A DNA stretch of 64,000 nucleotides, taken from positions 1 through 64,000 of the forward strand of contig JAOADV010000007.1 in NCBI GenBank assembly GCA_026417135.1, in the 5' to 3' direction. Below the pieces are notes generated by a model. It did no database searches. It had not been told where the DNA came from and saw only the letters and a program-made list of their open reading frames with translations. The stretch is from Ignavibacteria bacterium (lineage in GTDB: Bacteria > Bacteroidota > Ignavibacteria > Kapaibacteriales > UBA2268). Shown here piece after piece: positions 8,423 to 16,322 of the stretch; within the stretch, counting starts at the first letter, position 1; each line of letters starts with the position of its first letter. The position numbers were made by a program, and so were the translations under genes.

Positions 8423-10309
8423 CTATACTTTAACGCTTATTTTCAAAATCAAATTTGGCACTACACCAGCAACCTTATAGTTCCAAAATTTTAACTCGTA
8501 CCAACCTTGCAAAAATACAATGTTATTGTCATTATAAAAAAACCTTATTTCTGTTTCTGGGGCAAAAGAATAATACTTATAGACCCGATTAATTTGGTAA
8601 GCTACGAGCGGACTTTGTTCAATATTATAGATTCGACCACCGAAGGAAAATCTCAAATTTTCGACGATTTCGGTTCCTAAAAGGTATCGGAGGAATATTT
8701 CATTGGTTATTGTTTCTTTTGTCATCGAAAATTCTTTCCAAAATAATGTACCTCTTTCCGAAAATTTAATAATCGCATTACCAAATAACGATAAACTTTT
8801 CGACAATGGAACAAAAAGGGAATCGCGATAAGAAATCTGACGAAATGCATAGCTTTGAACCGATTTGCCCGTCGATTCAAAATCAAATGTTACATAATTC
8901 GAGATAATTTCAACACTGGGGGAATAGGATAAGAATTCCGTTCGATATTGTGTCGATGCCGTTAGTCGAATAATCCGGTTCCAATTGTTTAACATACTGC
9001 GTGTAGCTTTGAGAAAGACCAAATGGTTCAAGTGTAATTCCAATTGAGCAGTAAAAAGTAGATACGAGGAAAATATACGTTTGTAAGAAATGTTTGTTAT
9101 AGCAGAAAATTCATCTCTGTCGTCGTCGTTTAATGGCGAAGGTGTGTCGTATCGCATAATACCAATATTTGAGCTCATTGAAAAAGTATTCTTGCGGTCG
9201 GGCTCCAAACCTAAGGATAAATATAGATTAAGACGGGTTTGAATATTATTCTTCTGATATTCCAAAGAATATAGTTGACTTAGCGTTTTTTCGTCTATTT
9301 CGAATTTTGGTTTTAGAGAATTATCCTCATTTCTGTAAAAGTAGGAAATTCCGAGTAGTGGGTAGAAAGTTGGGGTTTTTAAATCAAAATTTAGATTCAA
9401 CGAAATAGAGTTTTCAGTTAGTTCTTTGCGGAGCGCCGAAAACGCATTTGTAGGGTCGAATTTATTGTATTCTCTTTGAACCAAAAAAGAGAGGAAATCG
9501 AGCTTAAAAAAGGTTGAAAAATTATCTAAAAGAAAATATTTGAAAGAGACCGAAGGCGAAAAAGTGTAGTGAGTTCTTCGTTCGAAAAAATCTGGTAAAT
9601 AGGTTGGTGGAACGATATAATCCATTGTGTTCTCTTTATAATTTAGGTCGAAAAAAATTTGACTTGAATCCTCGAAAATTCCAGATAAATTCGAATGGAA
9701 TGAAAAGTTGGAAAATTTTCTTTCCTTTTGTAAACTTAATCTTTCGTTGACTAATCGGTTGTTAAATGTGAAATTGATAAATTTTAAGTTCGAGGTCTCG
9801 AAATAAAGGAAATATCTTGTGCCGTTTGTTTTAACAACCCATTGTTGGTTATGTTCTCTACCAAAGGATACCCCTCCGCGCAACTTGTTGAAAAGCTCGA
9901 ATTCCAAACCAAGATTTCCATTAAATCTTTCTGCTTCTTTTATTCCAATGTTTCGCGAATCTGAGTTAAGCAAATAATTTGTTTGAAAAAGCAATGAAAT
10001 CGGTGTAAATATCTGAGCAAAGTAAGTAAAATTTAGATTTTCCTCGTTACGAAAAGCATCGTCTACTCCTTTAATTATGCTTCCAGAATAAAGGTTGTTG
10101 AAAACAACTCGTCCGAACAAAATATTTTTGTTAAGCGAAATTGAGCTATTCAACTTGTATATGTTGTATTGCTTATCGAATATTGTGGAATAGTAATTTG
10201 TCGGCAAAAAAGCTCGGTCGAACGCAACAAATTGTGAAGGTTGAAGGAATATTCTTTGTTGGGAAAGAACAAACAAAGAAAAACTAATCAGTATTGTTCG
10301 AATCTTCAA
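8423..10309 (-). CDS. Predicted outer-membrane beta-barrel protein
   Basis: About 628 residues from the chosen start; no family recognised. A hydrophobic signal-like N-terminus (KIRTILISFSLFVLS) is followed by continuous alternating polar/aromatic strands rich in F, Y, S and N, ending in LILKISVKV, as in outer-membrane barrels. The ORF track begins at 10459, but those first 50 residues overlap the whole flbD gene in another frame and do not look secreted. TTG 10309 would start exactly at the signal peptide, overlapping flbD by 26 nt; it lacks a good ribosome site, so the start remains uncertain. Ligand or partner unknown. Confidence 0.65.
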   Translation of the reverse strand: MKIRTILISFSLFVLSQQRIFLQPSQFVAFDRAFLPTNYYSTIFDKQYNIYKLNSSISLNKNILFGRVVFNNLYSGSIIKGVDDAFRNEENLNFTYFAQIFTPISLLFQTNYLLNSDSRNIGIKEAERFNGNLGLEFELFNKLRGGVSFGREHNQQWVVKTNGTRYFLYFETSNLKFINFTFNNRLVNERLSLQKERKFSNFSFHSNLSGIFEDSSQIFFDLNYKENTMDYIVPPTYLPDFFERRTHYTFSPSVSFKYFLLDNFSTFFKLDFLSFLVQREYNKFDPTNAFSALRKELTENSISLNLNFDLKTPTFYPLLGISYFYRNEDNSLKPKFEIDEKTLSQLYSLEYQKNNIQTRLNLYLSLGLEPDRKNTFSMSSNIGIMRYDTPSPLNDDDRDEFSAITNISYKRIFSSYLLFTAQLELHLNHLVFLKATRSMLNNWNRIIRLTASTQYRTEFLSYSPSVEIISNYVTFDFESTGKSVQSYAFRQISYRDSLFVPLSKSLSLFGNAIIKFSERGTLFWKEFSMTKETITNEIFLRYLLGTEIVENLRFSFGGRIYNIEQSPLVAYQINRVYKYYSFAPETEIRFFYNDNNIVFLQGWYELKFWNYKVAGVVPNLILKISVKV

Positions 10310-10502
10310 GTTTGATTGTTTGTTGATTGCACTTTCTTTTGTATTCAAGGACAAGTTCAACAATCGTTTTATAATCTTCTTGAACAATAAATTTTTTCCC
10401 AGTTCGAAGTGAAATAACCGATTGAATACCAATTTCGACAGTTTCGATTTCTTCTGCATTAATTACAATACGTTGTCCATCAAGTTTGGTTACAAGTATC
10501 AT
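10284..10502 (-). CDS. flbD: FlbD family protein
   Basis: 72 residues matching the small FlbD family: MILVTKLDGQRIVIN start, a middle E-x-I-E-x-V-E-I segment, VISLRTGKKFIVQE and a K-rich tail (VLEYKRKC). FlbD genes are usually found among flagellar genes, but no flagellar gene is in this window and the protein's biochemical role is poorly known. Its ATG overlaps the stop of the upstream receiver/HD-GYP gene (ATGA), so the two are translationally coupled. The gene lies wholly inside the over-extended ORF of the barrel gene. Confidence 0.78.
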   Translation of the reverse strand: MILVTKLDGQRIVINAEEIETVEIGIQSVISLRTGKKFIVQEDYKTIVELVLEYKRKCNQQTIKLEDSNNTD

Positions 10503-11710
10503 TGAATTCTTATATAAACCTTCCCGATAATTGGTTCAGTTTTTGCAATAGTTTGGATTCTTTCGATGTTTTCAATGTTTAGATGTGTCCCGGCAACTGC
10601 GATTTTTAACCCAGTGTCTGTTACAATGTTTCTCGATAGAACCATACCTTCCATTAAATCCTCGACATTGATTGAACGTTCAGTTGGAATTTTTAAAGTC
10701 GAGGCACGGTGGGCAAAAAATTGGTCTAAAAGAACAATTAAACGGAAATCGTAAACACGACGTGATTCGGCTTCCATCATCGAAATAATTTTGTTCGTTT
10801 CAAATTTCTTTTGGTTGAAATAATCATCGAAGTCAACGACGACCCGCAGCAATCGAGAAACAAAGGGAATATTACTTTTTTCTAATTTATCTGGCAATCC
10901 ACTTCCATCGTAGTTTTCGTAAATGTGTATAACAGCTTCGGCTACATCTTCGAACCCGCGGAAAAGGGTAAAAGTTTCTTTTGCGAAGAAAGGGATTCTT
11001 TCCATCTTTTCGTTTTTAAGGAAGCCATTTTGAGTAGGTATTTCGCCTATATTTCTTTCGGGAAGTTGAAGTCGGCCAATAAAGCAAAGTTTAGCAGAAT
11101 TCTTGATTAACTCTAATGTCTTTTCATCGTCGATGCCGTATTCATTGGCAATCCAAAGAGCCATTTCGGTTATACGATTTATTCTTTGTGCAGCATCGGG
11201 GATACGAAGACATTCGAACAAATATAACATATCCCGCATTCGTAGGGTATCTCGTCGGAGCTCGAATCTCAGTTCCTCAATTGTTTTGTCCCGAAATTCC
11301 AAGCTTTTATAAAGGTGCATTATTCGATAAGCATTTTGAAACTTGGCTATAACTTCGTCAATCAAGAAAGGCTTGTTGATGAAATCATCGGCACCGACTT
11401 GGAGAGCTTTAAAGTTGAGTTCAGCATTTGAATTCGATGTGATAAATATTATGAATATATTTCGAATGTTTGGATTTTCGGACGCTCTAACGTTTCCTAC
11501 AAGTTGTTCAATATGGTAAGTATCTTCGGGATAATTTGCAACAATAATCATTAAGTCGTTGTATTTTTGCACCAAATTCCAACATTCTAAACCGTTTTCG
11601 ACAGAAAAAATTGGGGATTTGCGAAAAACTCTTTCTATTACAGCTTTTAAAGAGTTTTTTGTGGACTCGTTTTTCTCTACAATGCAAAAAGGTATAAAAA
11701 ATTCGTTCAT
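10499..11710 (-). CDS. Degenerate receiver + degenerate HD-GYP domain protein
   Basis: 403 residues. The N-terminal ~125 have a CheY-like pattern (FCIVEKNES start, FIIFITS strand, DFINKPF with the conserved Lys), but the phosphoacceptor strand reads LMIIVANYPED, with no Asp at the usual place. The rest aligns with the HD-GYP order, yet the signature HDxGK is CFIGR and HHExxDGxGYP is YENYDGSGLP, so the metal ligands are gone. It is therefore unlikely to be phosphorylated or to cleave cyclic di-GMP, and may be a binding or scaffold protein. The ATG directly follows the clpB-like TAA (TAAATG). Confidence 0.78.
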   Translation of the reverse strand: MNEFFIPFCIVEKNESTKNSLKAVIERVFRKSPIFSVENGLECWNLVQKYNDLMIIVANYPEDTYHIEQLVGNVRASENPNIRNIFIIFITSNSNAELNFKALQVGADDFINKPFLIDEVIAKFQNAYRIMHLYKSLEFRDKTIEELRFELRRDTLRMRDMLYLFECLRIPDAAQRINRITEMALWIANEYGIDDEKTLELIKNSAKLCFIGRLQLPERNIGEIPTQNGFLKNEKMERIPFFAKETFTLFRGFEDVAEAVIHIYENYDGSGLPDKLEKSNIPFVSRLLRVVVDFDDYFNQKKFETNKIISMMEAESRRVYDFRLIVLLDQFFAHRASTLKIPTERSINVEDLMEGMVLSRNIVTDTGLKIAVAGTHLNIENIERIQTIAKTEPIIGKVYIRIQ

Positions 11711-13036
11711 TTATTGTGATTCAAAACCTTTACTTTTTAATTCTCTCAAAAGAGCCTCCCGTTCAATTTCCAATTGACGAATTCGGCGTTCGACTATATC
11801 GAGCTCTTCGGGCATAGATTCAATTTCCAATTTAATTTTACTGCACGCTTCGTCTATTAAATCGATAGCCTTGTCGGGAAGAAATCTATCGGTGATGTAA
11901 CGATGCGAAAGTTCTGCGGCAGATACAATTGCAGAATCCGATATTTTAACACCGTGATGGACTTCGTATCGTTCTTTCAAACCTCTTAAAATTGAAATAG
12001 TTTCTTCGACGGTAGGTTCATCGACAAAAACTTTTTGAAATCTACGCTCCAAGGCTGGGTCTTTTTCGATATACTTTTGGTATTCGTCTAAAGTAGTTGC
12101 CCCTATACAACGAAGCTCTCCGCGAGCAAGAGCTGGTTTTAATATATTTGCTGCGTCCATACTACCTTGGGCTGAGCCCGCCCCGATTAAAGTATGAATT
12201 TCATCGATGAAAAGAATTATTTGCCCTTCGGATTCGGACACTTCTTTTATCACAGCTTTTAAACGCTCCTCGAATTGACCACGATATGTCGTTCCAGCAA
12301 CTAATGCTCCCATATCGAGCATAACGACAACCTTATCTTTGAGATTATCTGGTACATCCCCCGAAACAATCATAATTGCAATTCCTTCGGCTATTGCAGT
12401 TTTTCCAACACCGGGCTCTCCAATTAAAACCGGATTGTTTTTTGTCCTTCTTGAAAGTACTTGGAGAACTCGCCGAATTTCCTCTTCGCGTCCAATTACA
12501 GGATCGATTTTGCCTTGACGCACTTCATCATTCAATATTCTACCATATCGCCTTAAAGCTTGGTATTTTTCCTCTGGGCTTTGGTCGGTTACTCGATGTT
12601 CACCTCGAATTTCCTTTAAAATTTTTAAAACTTTATCCCGATTGACCCCAAGCGAGGCAAGCAAATCGGATACGTTCGAACGAACTTCCATCAAAGCAAG
12701 AAATAAGTGTTCAACGCTCACGTAATCGTCCCGCATCGTCTTGGCTTCTTTAAATGCAAAGTCGAAAACTTGGTTTAGTGTTGGACTTAAATATAAATTT
12801 CCAGTAAAACCACTTACTTTAGGGAGAGATTCGAGTAATTCGTTAACACGAATCATTAACTTTTTAACATTCACTTCAAGTTTCTTTAAAATTTCGACAA
12901 CGAGATTTTCTTCGTCTTGAATAAAAGCTGCAAATAGGTGAATAGGTTCTAACGATTGATTGTCGTAGTTACTTGCTATCTCTTGTGCTTTTTGGATTGC
13001 TTCTTGCGATTTTAAAGTAAATTTCTGAAAGTTCAT
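11711..13036 (-). CDS. Half-length ClpB-like chaperone (N domain + first AAA domain only)
   Basis: 441 residues, against about 860 for ClpB. Complete parts: the Clp N domain (two repeats, residues 1-145), then NBD1 with Walker A GEPGVGKT, the pore-loop segment [14 protein letters not shown], Walker [12 protein letters not shown] and arginine-finger region [11 protein letters not shown]. The chain stops just after the first helix of the middle domain ([20 protein letters not shown]). NBD2 and the C-terminal domain are absent, and nothing ClpB-like follows in any frame. The stop abuts the next gene's ATG in an intact operon, so this looks like a settled short form, not a fresh frameshift. Without NBD2 it probably cannot disaggregate like ClpB. 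Confidence 0.85.
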   Translation of the reverse strand: MNFQKFTLKSQEAIQKAQEIASNYDNQSLEPIHLFAAFIQDEENLVVEILKKLEVNVKKLMIRVNELLESLPKVSGFTGNLYLSPTLNQVFDFAFKEAKTMRDDYVSVEHLFLALMEVRSNVSDLLASLGVNRDKVLKILKEIRGEHRVTDQSPEEKYQALRRYGRILNDEVRQGKIDPVIGREEEIRRVLQVLSRRTKNNPVLIGEPGVGKTAIAEGIAIMIVSGDVPDNLKDKVVVMLDMGALVAGTTYRGQFEERLKAVIKEVSESEGQIILFIDEIHTLIGAGSAQGSMDAANILKPALARGELRCIGATTLDEYQKYIEKDPALERRFQKVFVDEPTVEETISILRGLKERYEVHHGVKISDSAIVSAAELSHRYITDRFLPDKAIDLIDEACSKIKLEIESMPEELDIVERRIRQLEIEREALLRELKSKGFESQ

Positions 13037-13147
13037 ATATTTTTTAAATTCACTTTTTAAAACAATATTTTTTTTGAAAACTACTCTTTTAAATCTGTAA
13101 ATTAATAAAAATTAACATTCAATTAAGAACTACAAGGTTTTTAATCT

Positions 13148-14725
13148 ATGGAAGAAAATATTAAAGGAAAAATACTTTGGATTGACGATGAAATTGAACT
13201 TCTTCGGCCCCATTTGCTTTTACTCAAACAAAAAGGATATCTTCTCGATACCGCTACTAATGGTGAAGACGGAATCGAGCTAGCTCGAAAAAATAATTAC
13301 GATTTAATTTTCCTCGACGAAATGATGTTAGGAATGAGTGGATTGGAAACTTTGACTATCTTGAAAGAAATTAATCCGTATGTCCCAATTACAATGGTAA
13401 CTAAAAACGAAGCTGAAACTTTAATGGAAGAAGCCATTGGTAGAAAAATTGATGATTATTTGACTAAGCCAGTAAATCCAACGCAAATCCTTGCTGTGTG
13501 TAAAAGATTTATCGAATCGGCAAGAATAAATCAAGAAAAAATAATTGAAAGTTTCCTAAGTGATATTAATAGACTTAAATTAAGTTTGAACAATTCGTTA
13601 ACTTGGCAAGAATGGGTCGATATTTACATAAACCTTGTTAATTGGTCGCTTGAATTAGACCGTTATCCAAACTTAGGATTTGTCGACACACTTCGCGATG
13701 TTTTTCGCGAAGCTAATTCTGTTTTTTCGGATTTTGTCGAGAAAAACTATCGTGAATGGATACACACCGAACCCAAACAAGATATTCCTTTATTTTCACC
13801 TTTTATTGTAGAAAAATATATTCTTCCAAAAATAAATTCTGAAACCTCGCTTTTTTTCTTCATAATCGATTGCCTGCGATTAGACCAATGGTACGTTATG
13901 GAAGAATTACTTCAGCAATACTTTAAAATTCAAAAAGAATATTACTTTTCGATTTTGCCGACAGCAACACCTTATGCGCGTAATTCTATTTTTGCTGGAT
14001 TATTCCCATACGATATCCAAAAATATTATCCGCAATATTGGGTAGGTGAATTGAATACCGAAGACCATAAACAGAACGCTTACGAAAAGAACTTGCTCGA
14101 GGAATTCCTTAAAAGAAAAAAAATCAACTTGTCGACTCCTCTTGCTTACGTCAAAATACACGAGACTGAATATGGAAAAAAGATTGAAAACGAAATACAC
14201 AAATTCATTCCAAATCAGCTCACAGCAATCGTTGTTAACTCTGTCGATATGATTGCCCATTCCCGTTCAGATTTTGCGATTTTAAAAGAAATCGCCCCGA
14301 ACGAATCTGCTTATCGTTCCCTTACTCGTTCTTGGTTTATGCATTCAAGCCTTTTTGGTATGTTACAGACCTTATCGACTTACCCTCAAGTTAAAATCGT
14401 CCTAACGACTGACCACGGCTCTATTCGTTGTATGCACGGAGTAAAAGTTCTCGGCGACCGTGAAACATCAACTTCCTTACGCTATAAGTTCGGAAAAAAT
14501 GTAAAATGCGACCCGAGGTATTCTATGCAAATTCAAGACTTAACGGAGCTTAGGTTGCCTAAAATTTCTATAACAGTTAACAATATTATAGCAAAGGAAG
14601 ATTTCTACTTTGTTTACCCAACTGACTACCATTATTACCTTCAGCGATACAAAGATAGCTTCCAACACGGAGGAATTTCGATGGAAGAAATGATTATTCC
14701 AATTGTAACAATGGAACCAAAATAA
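13148..14725 (+). CDS. porX: PorX-type response regulator with PglZ phosphodiesterase domain
   Basis: 525 residues. A receiver domain comes first (acid pair D13/D14, phosphoacceptor D57 in LIFLDEMML, DDYLTKP), then a helical linker, then an alkaline-phosphatase-fold PglZ domain with the metal-site segments FIIDCLRLDQW, ATPYARNSIFAG and TDHGSIRCMHG. In Porphyromonas and Flavobacterium, PorX works with sensor PorY to control T9SS genes, and its PglZ domain is a zinc phosphodiesterase acting on oligonucleotides. The T9SS cargo genes in this window fit that role. No porY is adjacent. Divergent from the clpB-like operon. Confidence 0.9.
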   Translation: MEENIKGKILWIDDEIELLRPHLLLLKQKGYLLDTATNGEDGIELARKNNYDLIFLDEMMLGMSGLETLTILKEINPYVPITMVTKNEAETLMEEAIGRKIDDYLTKPVNPTQILAVCKRFIESARINQEKIIESFLSDINRLKLSLNNSLTWQEWVDIYINLVNWSLELDRYPNLGFVDTLRDVFREANSVFSDFVEKNYREWIHTEPKQDIPLFSPFIVEKYILPKINSETSLFFFIIDCLRLDQWYVMEELLQQYFKIQKEYYFSILPTATPYARNSIFAGLFPYDIQKYYPQYWVGELNTEDHKQNAYEKNLLEEFLKRKKINLSTPLAYVKIHETEYGKKIENEIHKFIPNQLTAIVVNSVDMIAHSRSDFAILKEIAPNESAYRSLTRSWFMHSSLFGMLQTLSTYPQVKIVLTTDHGSIRCMHGVKVLGDRETSTSLRYKFGKNVKCDPRYSMQIQDLTELRLPKISITVNNIIAKEDFYFVYPTDYHYYLQRYKDSFQHGGISMEEMIIPIVTMEPK

Positions 14726-14757
14726 TTTAATCGTTTAGAAATATATTAATAATTTTG
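14726..14757 (+). promoter_or_regulatory. Candidate promoter of tRNA-Ala
   Basis: TAATTTTG at 14750-14757 fits the Bacteroidota -7 box TANNTTTG, and TTTA at 14726-14729 (one mismatch to TTTG) lies 20 nt upstream. The same -7 octamer is found in front of tRNA-Lys. It overlaps the 30 bases just after porX. Confidence 0.4.
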
Positions 14758-14767
14758 TAATTGTAGT

Positions 14768-15514
<747 letters not shown>

Positions 15515-15666
15515 TTAACCACAATTAAAAAACAAAATTAATGAACGGATTTTTTGTTTTAGAAATTTAAATTAGGGTAAGTTTCGCTTATCCGAGCAAG
15601 AAGTTAGTGTCAAAATTTAAAGGAATTATCGTAAATAAAATAAAAAAATTTAGATTGAATAGTTAG

Positions 15667-15738
15667 TGACCCCGGCAGGAATTGAACCTGCGGCCCCCTG
15701 ATTAAAAGTCAGATGCTCTACCACTGAGCTACGGGGTC
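15667..15738 (-). tRNA. tRNA-Lys(TTT)
   Basis: 72-nt cloverleaf on the minus strand: acceptor GACCCCG/CGGGGTC with discriminator A, anticodon stem CTGA/TCAG with loop CTTTTAA (anticodon TTT), and T arm GGTTCAATTCC. CCA is not encoded. Confidence 0.95.
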
Positions 15739-15752
15739 GTAAAAAAAGAGTA

Positions 15753-15784
15753 CAAAATTAATAATTATTATTGTAGTAAACAAA
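15753..15784 (-). promoter_or_regulatory. Bacteroidota-type promoter of tRNA-Lys
   Basis: On the minus strand TTTG (15784-15781), a 20-nt spacer, then TAATTTTG (15760-15753), a full match to the Bacteroidota housekeeping consensus TTTG-N19-21-TANNTTTG. It ends 14 nt before the tRNA 5' end, a sensible distance for a start just upstream of the mature tRNA. Confidence 0.65.
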
Positions 15785-16322
15785 ATGCATTTTTTTTCAA
15801 GATTTATCGGTAGATTTTATCTATTTCAAAGAAAAACAAATTATGGAAACATACATAAAAAGCAAAAGTGTTAGTTATGATTTTTTTAATTCTAAGAAGT
15901 TGGAATTTTTAGTGTGTTGGTAAACTGATGGAGACATCAGTGATTTACAAAAAATTGTTACAGGGAACAACTGTTAACCCAGTTATTAATGCATCAGTTG
16001 ATTTAAAGATTAATTTTGCTTTGCAGTTCACATATTGTTTAGGTTTACTTGGGGAAGTTCTAAAAATACACTCAATTATTGTGAAGCTAACATTTAACTT
16101 TTGAATTTTTGTATAGTTCAAAAGTGTTTCCAAATCGCTTTTTTGCTGACTTTTGTTTACTACTGTATGCATTGTCAAAAAAATCAAGTAAGGTAAGATA
16201 TTTAACTTGGTATAAAGCAAAGTTGAATGTTTGACTATTTGGTAATATGGGACTGATTTTGAATACTTTTTAATCCCTAAAATGAGACAGTGTGTATTTA
16301 CAGTTGATTCAAAATTCGTATT
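15785..16322. other. Gap without a credible gene; one long hairpin
   Basis: About 540 bp of AT-rich DNA. The 91-residue minus-strand ORF at 15945-16220 resembles nothing I know and has no start signal. One hairpin stands out: GTAAACTGATG-gaga-CATCAGT-ga-TTTAC (15920-15948), with a GNRA-type GAGA loop and a two-base bulge. A second, weaker pairing TTACAG/CTGTTAA follows near 15959. Neither has a T tract. No riboswitch recognised. Confidence 0.4.

Noticed and set aside
10284-10502. Flagellar locus on the basis of FlbD
   Set aside because: No other flagellar gene is in the window; FlbD alone does not show motility.
15945-16220. 91-residue minus-strand ORF in the gap before the TonB receptor
   Set aside because: No family pattern, no ribosome site, low-complexity composition like random AT-rich DNA, and no operon partner.
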